Assembly: GCA_022709465.1 (NCBI GenBank)
Contig: JAKLIT010000099.1
Span: forward strand, 1 to 5,060
Origin: Candidatus Omnitrophota bacterium
GTDB lineage: Bacteria; Omnitrophota; Koll11; Pluralincolimonadales; Pluralincolimonadaceae
Reading direction: 5' to 3'
DNA: 5,060 nucleotides
The translations under genes were made by a program, and so were the position numbers. Numbering within the stretch: the stretch's first letter is position 1; every line of letters begins with the position of its first letter. A model generated the notes under the pieces. That model had not been told where the DNA came from and made no database searches. It was given only the letters and a program-made list of their open reading frames with translations. This document shows, piece by piece, positions 1 through 4,979 of this stretch.

Positions 1-1350
1 GCGAAAATAATAGAAAGCATCGCGGGCCTCATGGAGAAAGAGGGCTCGAACGTTTGGTTCGCGAGATCCGCCGAAGAATTGTTGCCTGCGGATTTTGCAT
101 GCCCGGAATGCAAAGGCAGGAAATTCAGGAAGGAAGAGGATATACTCGACGTATGGTTCGATTCAGGGGTAAGCCACCAGTCGGTGCTCAGGGCAAGGGA
201 TTACCTGGCTTTCCCGGCGGACCTTTACCTCGAGGGCAGCGACCAGCACCGCGGATGGTTCCAGGCGGCGGTACTTACCTCGGAACCGATAGAAGGCAAG
301 CCGCCCTTCAGGAACGTGCTCACGCACGGGTTCGTCGTCGACGGCGAAGGCCGGAAGATGTCGAAGTCGCTCGGCAACGTGGTCTCGCCGCAGGATGTCA
401 TAAAGACGCACGGCGCGGATGTCCTTAGGATGTGGGTCGCCTCCTGCGATTATTACGAGGACATAAGGATATCCAAGGAGATACTTGAGCGCACGTCGGA
501 GGCGTACCGGAAGGTCAGGAATACCGCGAGGTTCATACTCGGCAACCTTTTCGATTTCGACCCGGCAGCGGACAGGCTCGCCAATAAAGACCTGCTCGAG
601 ATAGACAAATGGGCCGTCTCGAGGTCATACTCGCTCGCGCAGGAGATGGCCGGGTACTACGATGCCTTCGAGTTCCATAAGGTCTTCCGCGCGCTGTATA
701 ATTTCTGCACGGTGGAATTGTCCAGTTTTTATCTTGACGTCTCAAAGGATAGACTGTATACTTATGCGCCGAACTCGAAAGAGAGAAGGTCTACGCAGAC
801 GGCGATCTATGAGGTCGTGATGATGCTCGCGAAGGCGCTCGCGCCTATCGCGCCCTTCACGGCGGACGAGATCTGGCAGAAACTCAGGCGCGATGACGCG
901 TCAAATAGCGTGCATTGCGCCTTGTGGCCCGAGGCGCGCGAGGGTTGCGTAGATAAATCCCTCGAAGAGAAGTGGGAGAAGCTTTTCGCGCTGCGCCCGC
1001 ATATAATGAAGGCGATAGAGGAGAAGAGGGCGAAAGGGGCCTTCGGAGATTCGATGGAGGCCTCGGTCACGCTATATATAAAGGATACCGGCAAATACGG
1101 GTATCTGCATGAATTCGCGAAAGAACTGGCAGGCGTATTCCTGCTGTCTGGGTTCCGTATCCAGGACGCTCCCGCAGGCCTGCCGGCGAAGGAAGGCCTG
1201 TCCGAGGTAGAAGGCCTCGGTATCCTTGTCGAGAAGGCGGACGGTTCGAAGTGTGAGCGCTGCTGGTGCCGTTCAACGGAAGTCGGAACGGACGCGGAGC
1301 ATCCGTCCCTGTGCAGGCGATGCGCGGGGATCCTAAAAGGAGAAAAATAA
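1..1350 (+). CDS. ileS: Isoleucyl-tRNA synthetase, C-terminal part (5' end outside window)
   Basis: Charges tRNA-Ile with isoleucine in the cytoplasm. The frame is open from base 1, so the N-terminal half (HIGH motif and most or all of the CP1 editing domain) lies outside the window; 449 codons remain of a protein usually near 900-950 residues. Visible class I Ile/Val synthetase motifs are DVWFDSG (148-168), GSDQHRGWF (235-261) and the KMSKS loop that positions ATP (355-369), followed by the helical anticodon-binding domain. The C-terminus carries a four-cysteine zinc finger, C-x2-C-x16-C-x2-C, with Cys codons at 1252, 1261, 1312 and 1321, as in the zinc-containing bacterial type of IleS. An extra CPEC pair sits near 100-111, ahead of DVWFDSG. 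The stop TAA shares its last A with the ATG of the next gene, so the two are probably coupled. Nothing looks broken; identification is firm. Confidence 0.97.
   Translation, partial: AKIIESIAGLMEKEGSNVWFARSAEELLPADFACPECKGRKFRKEEDILDVWFDSGVSHQSVLRARDYLAFPADLYLEGSDQHRGWFQAAVLTSEPIEGKPPFRNVLTHGFVVDGEGRKMSKSLGNVVSPQDVIKTHGADVLRMWVASCDYYEDIRISKEILERTSEAYRKVRNTARFILGNLFDFDPAADRLANKDLLEIDKWAVSRSYSLAQEMAGYYDAFEFHKVFRALYNFCTVELSSFYLDVSKDRLYTYAPNSKERRSTQTAIYEVVMMLAKALAPIAPFTADEIWQKLRRDDASNSVHCALWPEAREGCVDKSLEEKWEKLFALRPHIMKAIEEKRAKGAFGDSMEASVTLYIKDTGKYGYLHEFAKELAGVFLLSGFRIQDAPAGLPAKEGLSEVEGLGILVEKADGSKCERCWCRSTEVGTDAEHPSLCRRCAGILKGEK
734..762 (+). promoter_or_regulatory. Possible internal sigma70-type promoter inside ileS
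   Basis: TTGACG (734-739) and TATACT (757-762) are separated by exactly 17 bp; each box matches the sigma70 consensus at five of six positions. The site lies in a locally AT-richer part of ileS and points toward the traR/dksA-lspA-lgt-rluD genes, which it could express independently of ileS. It is within coding sequence and may be chance. Confidence 0.3.
1337..1342 (+). promoter_or_regulatory. Ribosome binding site of the TraR/DksA-family gene
   Basis: AAGGAG lies seven bases before the ATG at 1350, inside the last codons of ileS. It decides the start: an open frame upstream (from 1266) has no comparable site and would overlap ileS deeply. Confidence 0.85.
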
Positions 1351-1745
1351 TGATAAAGTGGGATAAAGAGGAACTCGAGAAGTTCAAGAAGATGCTGCTC
1401 AAGAAGAAGGAAGAGATGCTCAAGGAGATCGGCGGCGTCGAGAAAGATTCCCTGAACAGTTCCCAGCGCGACGCGTCCGGCGACCTGTCGGCATACACGT
1501 TCCATATGGCCGATGTCGCGACCGACAGTTTCGACAGGGAGTTCTCACTCGGCATCGCGACGAACGTGCAACAGAAGATACTCTATGCGATAGAGGAAGC
1601 CCTGAAGCGCATAGAAGACAAGACATACGGCATCTGCCTGCAGTGCGAAAAACCGATACCGAAACAAAGGCTGATGGCGATGCCATACGCCGGCCTTTGC
1701 CTCGATTGCCAGTCCAAAGAGGACCCGCAGAAGAAGATAATCTGA
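1350..1745 (+). CDS. TraR/DksA-family C4 zinc-finger protein (YteA-like)
   Basis: A 131-residue protein of the DksA/TraR superfamily, whose characterised members bind the RNA polymerase secondary channel and modulate initiation, often with ppGpp. Residues 1-30 are a Lys/Glu-rich helix. Residues 52-65 read [14 protein letters not shown], the region corresponding to the coiled-coil tip, and resemble the HPAD-x-AT-x-x-FERE pattern of YteA-type members more than the D-x-x-D-x-A tip of E. coli DksA. A helix at about 66-92 leads into a perfect C-x2-C-x17-C-x2-C zinc finger (Cys96, 99, 117, 120). It is a little shorter than E. coli DksA (151 residues). The start overlaps the ileS stop by one base and the stop TGA overlaps the lspA ATG by one base. 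Family assignment is firm; whether it acts as a true DksA is inference, so no symbol is given. Confidence 0.92.
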   Translation: MIKWDKEELEKFKKMLLKKKEEMLKEIGGVEKDSLNSSQRDASGDLSAYTFHMADVATDSFDREFSLGIATNVQQKILYAIEEALKRIEDKTYGICLQCEKPIPKQRLMAMPYAGLCLDCQSKEDPQKKII

Positions 1746-2185
1746 TGCTTCCCTTTATCGTAGCCGGATTGGTAGTCCTGCTGGATCAGGCCACGAAGGC
1801 GATAGCGGCAGTAAAGTTGTCCTCAGGCGCCTCCGTTCCCGTTGTCGGAGGCCTCGTCAGTTTTACCCTCGTTGAGAATACCGGCGCGGGTTTCGGGCTT
1901 TTCAGGAACCAGGCCCTGATCCTCGTGCTCATATCCGCGGCGGCGATATCCTTCACGGTCTTCTATATGTTGAAGAAAAAACCCGTCTATTATATGCCGC
2001 TCGCGCTGATACTCGGAGGCGCCGTCGGCAACCTCATCGACAGGCTGCGTTTCGGGCATGTCATAGATTTCATAGATCTCCATTGGTGGCCTGTCTTCAA
2101 CCTCGCCGATTCGAGCATAACCATCGGTTCGCTGGCGCTCTTCTTCATAATATTGAGGGGGAAAGGTGCATCCCGTACTGTTTGA
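1745..2185 (+). CDS. lspA: Lipoprotein signal peptidase (signal peptidase II)
   Basis: An inner-membrane aspartyl protease that removes the signal peptide from diacylglyceryl-modified prolipoproteins, the step after Lgt. It has 146 residues with four hydrophobic segments (about 2-22, 57-76, 83-98 and 117-137), slightly short for the family (about 150-170). Family motifs appear in order: DQATK (14-18), VENTGAGFG (43-51), [10 protein letters not shown] (91-100), VIDF (106-109) and FNLADSSI (118-125). The catalytic pair is inferred to be Asp108 and Asp122. The NTGAGFG box has Gly where NxGAAFG is more usual, a mild variation. The start ATG overlaps the preceding stop (TGATG), and no strong ribosome binding site precedes it, so coupling is likely; a longer upstream frame was rejected because it runs through the zinc-finger gene. 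The next gene, lgt, belongs to the same pathway. Confidence 0.96.
   Translation: MLPFIVAGLVVLLDQATKAIAAVKLSSGASVPVVGGLVSFTLVENTGAGFGLFRNQALILVLISAAAISFTVFYMLKKKPVYYMPLALILGGAVGNLIDRLRFGHVIDFIDLHWWPVFNLADSSITIGSLALFFIILRGKGASRTV
2155..2160 (+). promoter_or_regulatory. Ribosome binding site of lgt (GTG start)
   Basis: GAGGGG lies within the end of lspA, five bases before the GTG at 2166. It supports GTG as the lgt start, giving an N-terminus MHPVLFEIG that matches the usual Lgt beginning. Confidence 0.75.
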
Positions 2186-2888
2186 AATAGGCACGTTCAA
2201 GGTATACTCCTATGGTGCGGCGCTCGCGATAGCGTTCCTTCTCGCGGCATCGCTCGCAAGGCGCAGGGCGGCCTCGGAAGGCATGGACGGCGACAAGGTG
2301 CTCGACCTCTGCATTGTGCTGATAATATCCGGCATCGCCGGAGCGCGCCTGCTCTTTGTCCTGCTGAACATTGACGCATTTACCGCAAGGCCCGCGGATA
2401 TATTCAAGCTCTGGGAAGGCGGGCTTGTATGGTACGGCGGGCTCGTAGGCGCCGCTGCAGGCGCGCTGGTATTCATGAAGGCGAACAGGATGCCGGCCCT
2501 TAAGACCGCCGATATCATGGCTCCGTACATTGCGCTCGGGCAGGCGATAGGGCGCATCGGCTGTTTCCTGAACGGTTGCTGCTACGGCAAACATACGGAC
2601 CTGCCTATAGGGGTCTCGTTCCCCGGTATCGAAGGCAAGGTCATCCCGACCCAGCTCATAGAATCGGCCGCGATGTTCGTCATATTTTTTGTCCTTTCCG
2701 GGCGAAGACCCTCCGGCGGAAGGACTTTCATGCTCTATCTGCTGCTTTATTCCTGCTTCAGGTTCTTTAACGAATTCCTGAGGGGAGATAACCCGGCATT
2801 CTTCGCCGGACTTACCGTATCGCAGGTCATATCAGTAGCCATATTCGCCCTCGCGGCCTTGTTATGGAAAATTATTCCTTCAAGGTAA
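2166..2888 (+). CDS. lgt: Prolipoprotein diacylglyceryl transferase
   Basis: Transfers a diacylglyceryl group from phosphatidylglycerol to the lipobox cysteine of prolipoproteins at the inner membrane, the first step of lipoprotein maturation. It is 240 residues long with about seven hydrophobic segments, somewhat short for the family. Signatures: HPVLFEIG at the N-terminus, Tyr16-Gly17 (like E. coli Tyr26), GAR at 59-61, [10 protein letters not shown] (83-92), the Lgt signature [13 protein letters not shown] (129-141), PTQLIES (161-167) and FLRGDNP (204-210), whose Arg206 probably matches E. coli Arg239. Compared with E. coli, His103 corresponds to Tyr90 and Asn146 to Cys133, a pattern I recall from other bacterial Lgt proteins. 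It starts with GTG and overlaps lspA by 20 bases and the next gene by 25, fitting a coupled lipoprotein-processing unit. No lnt is visible in the window. Confidence 0.95.
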   Translation: MHPVLFEIGTFKVYSYGAALAIAFLLAASLARRRAASEGMDGDKVLDLCIVLIISGIAGARLLFVLLNIDAFTARPADIFKLWEGGLVWYGGLVGAAAGALVFMKANRMPALKTADIMAPYIALGQAIGRIGCFLNGCCYGKHTDLPIGVSFPGIEGKVIPTQLIESAAMFVIFFVLSGRRPSGGRTFMLYLLLYSCFRFFNEFLRGDNPAFFAGLTVSQVISVAIFALAALLWKIIPSR

Positions 2889-3793
2889 GCCCCGAAGCGG
2901 GCCGGCTCCGGCTCGACCTGTATTTGACCTCCGTATTCCCGAGGCCTGTCACGCGTTCTCACCTCAAGAAGCTCATGGAGGAAGGGCGCGTCCTTGTCAA
3001 CGGCAATCCCGCGAAACCGCACCATAAGGTAAAACCCGGAGATGCGATCGAGGTCTCGCTCGAGGAAGCCCGCGCGCCGGCGCTTGAAGCCGAAAAGATC
3101 GCGCTCGATATAATTTACGAGGATGATGACATTGTCGTTGTGAACAAGCGGCCCGGCATAGCGGTGCACCCCGGAGCGGGGGTAATCTCCGGGACGCTGG
3201 TCAACGCGCTGCTCAGCCATTGCAAGGGCCTCTCTGACCTCAACGAGGGCAAGCCGGGGCTTGTGCACCGCCTCGACAAGGACACGTCCGGTGCTATAGT
3301 GATAGCGAAGAACAACGCGGCCCACGCGGAACTGGCAAGGCAGTTCAAGGCGAGGGAGGTCAGGAAGAATTACCTGGCCCTCGTCAAGGGGATAATCGAG
3401 GTCGATAACGGCGTCATAGACCTTCCGATAGGAAGGCACCCGAGCAACAGGCAGAAGATGGCCGTAAGGCACGATTCCGAGAGGAATGCCGTGACGGAGT
3501 ATAAGGTATTAAAGAGGTTCACCGATTCCACGCTGGTCCTGCTGAACCTGAAGACAGGGCGGACCCACCAGATAAGGGTCCATATGGCGTATATCGGGCA
3601 TCCGGTCCTCGGAGACACAAAATACGGCTCGAAAGGGAAGTACCCGAGGCAGGTCCTGCACTCGTATTACCTGAGGTTAAAGCACCCTGTTACGGGAAAG
3701 GATATGGAATTCCGCGCCGGTATCCCGGACGACATGAAGGGCATAATAGGACCGGAGTATAGCAATATTCTACCCTTGACAAAACCTTTGTAA
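2864..3793 (+). CDS. rluD: RluD-type 23S rRNA pseudouridine synthase (RluA family)
   Basis: Probably converts uridines of large-subunit rRNA to pseudouridine; RluD proper modifies helix 69 (positions 1911, 1915 and 1917 in E. coli). The 309-residue length is close to E. coli RluD (326). An S4 RNA-binding domain occupies about residues 14-65 (RLDLYL, then LMEEGRVLVNG). The catalytic domain begins near 82 with IIYEDDDIVVVNK and P-G-x-x-VHP, then the active-site motif HRLDKDTSG (135-143), in which Asp138 is the expected nucleophile. GRTHQIRVH and GHPVLGDTKYG near residues 230-250 are further family motifs. The ATG lies inside lgt (25-base overlap) and lacks a clear ribosome binding site, so translation is probably coupled. 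The family is certain; the choice of RluD over RluA/RluC paralogues rests on the S4 domain and is likely, not proven. Its last codons contain the -35 box of the next promoter. Confidence 0.9.
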   Translation: MENYSFKVSPEAGRLRLDLYLTSVFPRPVTRSHLKKLMEEGRVLVNGNPAKPHHKVKPGDAIEVSLEEARAPALEAEKIALDIIYEDDDIVVVNKRPGIAVHPGAGVISGTLVNALLSHCKGLSDLNEGKPGLVHRLDKDTSGAIVIAKNNAAHAELARQFKAREVRKNYLALVKGIIEVDNGVIDLPIGRHPSNRQKMAVRHDSERNAVTEYKVLKRFTDSTLVLLNLKTGRTHQIRVHMAYIGHPVLGDTKYGSKGKYPRQVLHSYYLRLKHPVTGKDMEFRAGIPDDMKGIIGPEYSNILPLTKPL

Positions 3794-3804
3794 TAGTGTA
3801 TATT
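3776..3804 (+). promoter_or_regulatory. Strong sigma70-type promoter of the small membrane protein gene
   Basis: A consensus TTGACA (3776-3781) and TATATT (3799-3804; five of six) are separated by exactly 17 bp, predicting transcription from about 3811-3812. The -35 box is formed by the Leu-Thr codons near the end of rluD. This is the best promoter match in the window. Confidence 0.8.
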
Positions 3805-3835
3805 TAGTCCTAGAAAATGCCCCAGTGGGCAATAC

Positions 3836-3842
3836 AAAGGGG
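3836..3842 (+). promoter_or_regulatory. Ribosome binding site deciding the start of the 69-residue protein
   Basis: AAAGGGG ends nine bases before the ATG at 3852, a workable spacing. It directly touches another in-frame ATG at 3843 and lies downstream of an in-frame GTG at 3825, so it favours 3852 over both. Confidence 0.65.
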
Positions 3843-3851
3843 ATGGCAAAC

Positions 3852-4061
3852 ATGACTATAGGCATAATAGCAGCGATATTCGTAGCGGTGATAGGCCTTT
3901 ATTCGATCGTCTTCAGCCGCTCAGCCGCCACCTGGGCTTTAGGGCTTGACAATAACATCGCGCGTCCGGGCCTGCACGAAAAAGTGTATAGGGCCGGATT
4001 CGCGGTAGTGGGAGCCTCGTTCATAGCGTTCGGTTTGCTGACGGTCCTGCTTGTAGCATAA
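3852..4061 (+). CDS. Small two-helix membrane protein, function unknown
   Basis: I do not recognise this 69-residue protein. It has two hydrophobic helices, at about 3-21 (IGIIAAIFVAVIGLY) and 49-69 (AGFAVVGASFIAFGLLTVLL), joined by a polar stretch with Arg23, Asp33, Arg38, Glu43, Lys44 and Arg48; a helical-hairpin inner-membrane protein is the likely topology. There is no lipobox and no cysteine. The start at 3852 is chosen from ribosome-binding-site spacing; ATG 3843 or GTG 3825 would add three or nine residues. Its own near-consensus promoter and a strong terminator make it a single-gene unit that is probably well expressed, and base usage matches the neighbours, so it looks like a real gene. 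Read-through from the upstream operon is also possible, since no terminator follows rluD. Confidence 0.75.
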   Translation: MTIGIIAAIFVAVIGLYSIVFSRSAATWALGLDNNIARPGLHEKVYRAGFAVVGASFIAFGLLTVLLVA

Positions 4062-4100
4062 GCGGACGCCCATAAGTTTTACGAGGGCAACAGATCTCAA

Positions 4101-4140
4101 ATATCCTTGGGCCATAAAAAGCCCAGGGATATTTTTTTCT
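4101..4140 (+). terminator. Rho-independent terminator
   Basis: A 12-bp stem pairs 4101-4112 (ATATCCTTGGGC) with 4121-4132 (GCCCAGGGATAT), with one G-T wobble at 4107/4126 and an 8-base loop. A run of seven T (4132-4138) follows, then CTT. It ends the small membrane protein unit and is the first terminator seen after ileS, so it probably ends the upstream operon too. Confidence 0.92.
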
Positions 4141-4168
4141 TGCATTAGCCGGCCGTCTTTAATATAAT
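4140..4168 (+). promoter_or_regulatory. Candidate promoter of the coiled-coil gene and aroA
   Basis: A perfect TATAAT (4163-4168) is preceded at 17 bp by TTGCAT (4140-4145), a weak -35 box matching only the first three bases. Expected start of transcription is near 4173-4176, giving a leader of about 35 bases. The -35 box begins at the tail of the preceding terminator. A weak -35 may imply dependence on an activator; that is inference. Confidence 0.6.
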
Positions 4169-4198
4169 ACGCATGGGGGTAACAATCGAGCCATATAA

Positions 4199-4205
4199 AA
4201 GGAGG
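4199..4205 (+). promoter_or_regulatory. Strong ribosome binding site of the coiled-coil protein gene
   Basis: AAGGAGG, an almost complete anti-16S match, lies five bases before the ATG at 4211 and fixes that start. Confidence 0.9.
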
Positions 4206-4210
4206 AACAA

Positions 4211-4978
4211 ATGAAATCGTTCCGGCTTGTTATAATAATTCTGGTATTACTGTGTCTGGGCCTCGGTATCTTTGCGGCCGTATCGTTCACGGGCCTGCAG
4301 AAGTCAAACACGGACCGTGTTGCCACCGAGAACTCCCTGAACAGCCTGAAGGAAGAGAAGGCCGCTGTCGACAAGGAATTGAGCGACCAGAAGAAGATGA
4401 GGCTCGATCTCGAAGCCCAGTTGGCGGACATGAAGGGCAAGGTCACCACGATGCAGGATAAGGCCGAAAAGCTCGCCGCGATGCTGGCCGACGAAAAGAA
4501 GGCCAAGGAAGACGCGCTCGCCCAGCTTAACGACAAGGAACAGGAGATCAGCGATATAAAGACGAACTGGGAAAACGAGAAGATGTCGCGCGCATCGCTC
4601 CAGGAACAGTACGACAAGATATCGAAAGAATATAATTCGGTGCAGGACCAGCTGAAGTCGGTCAGCGCGGCCAATGATAACCTCAAGAAGCAGGTGGAAG
4701 AGCTCCAGGCAAAGAAGGACATAGAGCTTGATAAGATAGTCGTCAAGCCCGGCGTAGAGGCCGAAGGCAAGGTGCTCGTCGTAAATAAGGAATTTAATTT
4801 CATCGTCGTAGCCGCGGGCAACAACAAAGGAATAAGCCCGGGTGTAGTGTTCGGCGTCTTCAGGGAAGGCAAGCTCATAGCCAAGGCCCAGGTTGAAAAG
4901 GTATATGAGACGATGTCGGCAGCCAATATCACTGAGGGCTCGGACATCAGGGAAGGCGATATAGCGAAAGCTATGTAA
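4211..4978 (+). CDS. Membrane-anchored coiled-coil protein with C-terminal beta-type domain
   Basis: A 255-residue protein that I cannot name. Residues 6-26 form a hydrophobic helix after a short basic start (MKSFR), so it is probably an inner-membrane anchor with the rest in the periplasm; an uncleaved signal anchor is more likely than a lipoprotein because the Cys15 context (VLLC) is not a lipobox. Residues 30-175 are rich in Lys, Glu, Gln, Asp and Ala with heptad-like leucines and no proline: a long coiled coil. After a Lys-Pro-Gly break (179-181), residues 184-255 alternate hydrophobic and polar residues, with EGKVLVVN, a Gly-rich NNKGISPG turn, VVFGVFREGKLIAKAQV, MSAANI and a terminal IREGDIAKA. 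This looks like a small beta-barrel domain, similar in flavour to domains following coiled coils in envelope proteins. It has its own promoter, a strong ribosome binding site, and probably co-transcribes aroA. Confidence 0.88.
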   Translation: MKSFRLVIIILVLLCLGLGIFAAVSFTGLQKSNTDRVATENSLNSLKEEKAAVDKELSDQKKMRLDLEAQLADMKGKVTTMQDKAEKLAAMLADEKKAKEDALAQLNDKEQEISDIKTNWENEKMSRASLQEQYDKISKEYNSVQDQLKSVSAANDNLKKQVEELQAKKDIELDKIVVKPGVEAEGKVLVVNKEFNFIVVAAGNNKGISPGVVFGVFREGKLIAKAQVEKVYETMSAANITEGSDIREGDIAKAM

Positions 4979-4979
4979 T

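Noticed and set aside
100..111. CPEC in IleS as a separate zinc-binding domain
   Set aside because: Only one CxxC pair is seen in this stretch. Similar half-knuckles occur as lineage variation before the DVWFDSG motif, so it is noted within the ileS entry only.
1266..1349. N-terminal extension of the DksA-like protein into ileS
   Set aside because: It would overlap the essential IleS zinc finger, and the clear ribosome binding site at 1337-1342 supports ATG 1350.
807..1505. Minus-strand open frame of 232 codons opposite ileS and the DksA-like gene
   Set aside because: It spans two confidently identified genes, has no family motif, and reflects the codon bias of the sense strand.
1643..1744. 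N-terminal extension of LspA
   Set aside because: The added residues are polar and Arg-rich and overlap the zinc-finger gene. ATG 1745 gives a normal LspA N-terminus.
2747..3472. Minus-strand open frame of 241 codons opposite rluD
   Set aside because: It is a shadow of the rluD frame with no motifs of its own.
3946..3951. A second TTGACA inside the small membrane protein gene
   Set aside because: No -10-like sequence lies at 15-19 bp; the nearest TATA-like bases are more than 30 bp away.
4062..4100. Possible extra hairpin (GCCC with GGGC) between the small gene and the terminator
   Set aside because: The pairing is only about four base pairs around a long loop, too weak to call.
4253..4255. 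Cys15 of the coiled-coil protein as a lipoprotein acylation site, tempting because lgt and lspA are nearby
   Set aside because: The residues before it are VLL; a lipobox needs Gly, Ala or Ser at -1, and the hydrophobic stretch continues well past the cysteine.
4159..4947. Long minus-strand open frame (262 codons) opposite the coiled-coil gene
   Set aside because: Its translation is an unstructured Ser/Phe/Leu-rich sequence, as expected from the complement of a Lys/Glu/Asp-rich coiled coil. It has no recognisable domain and lies opposite a well-supported gene.
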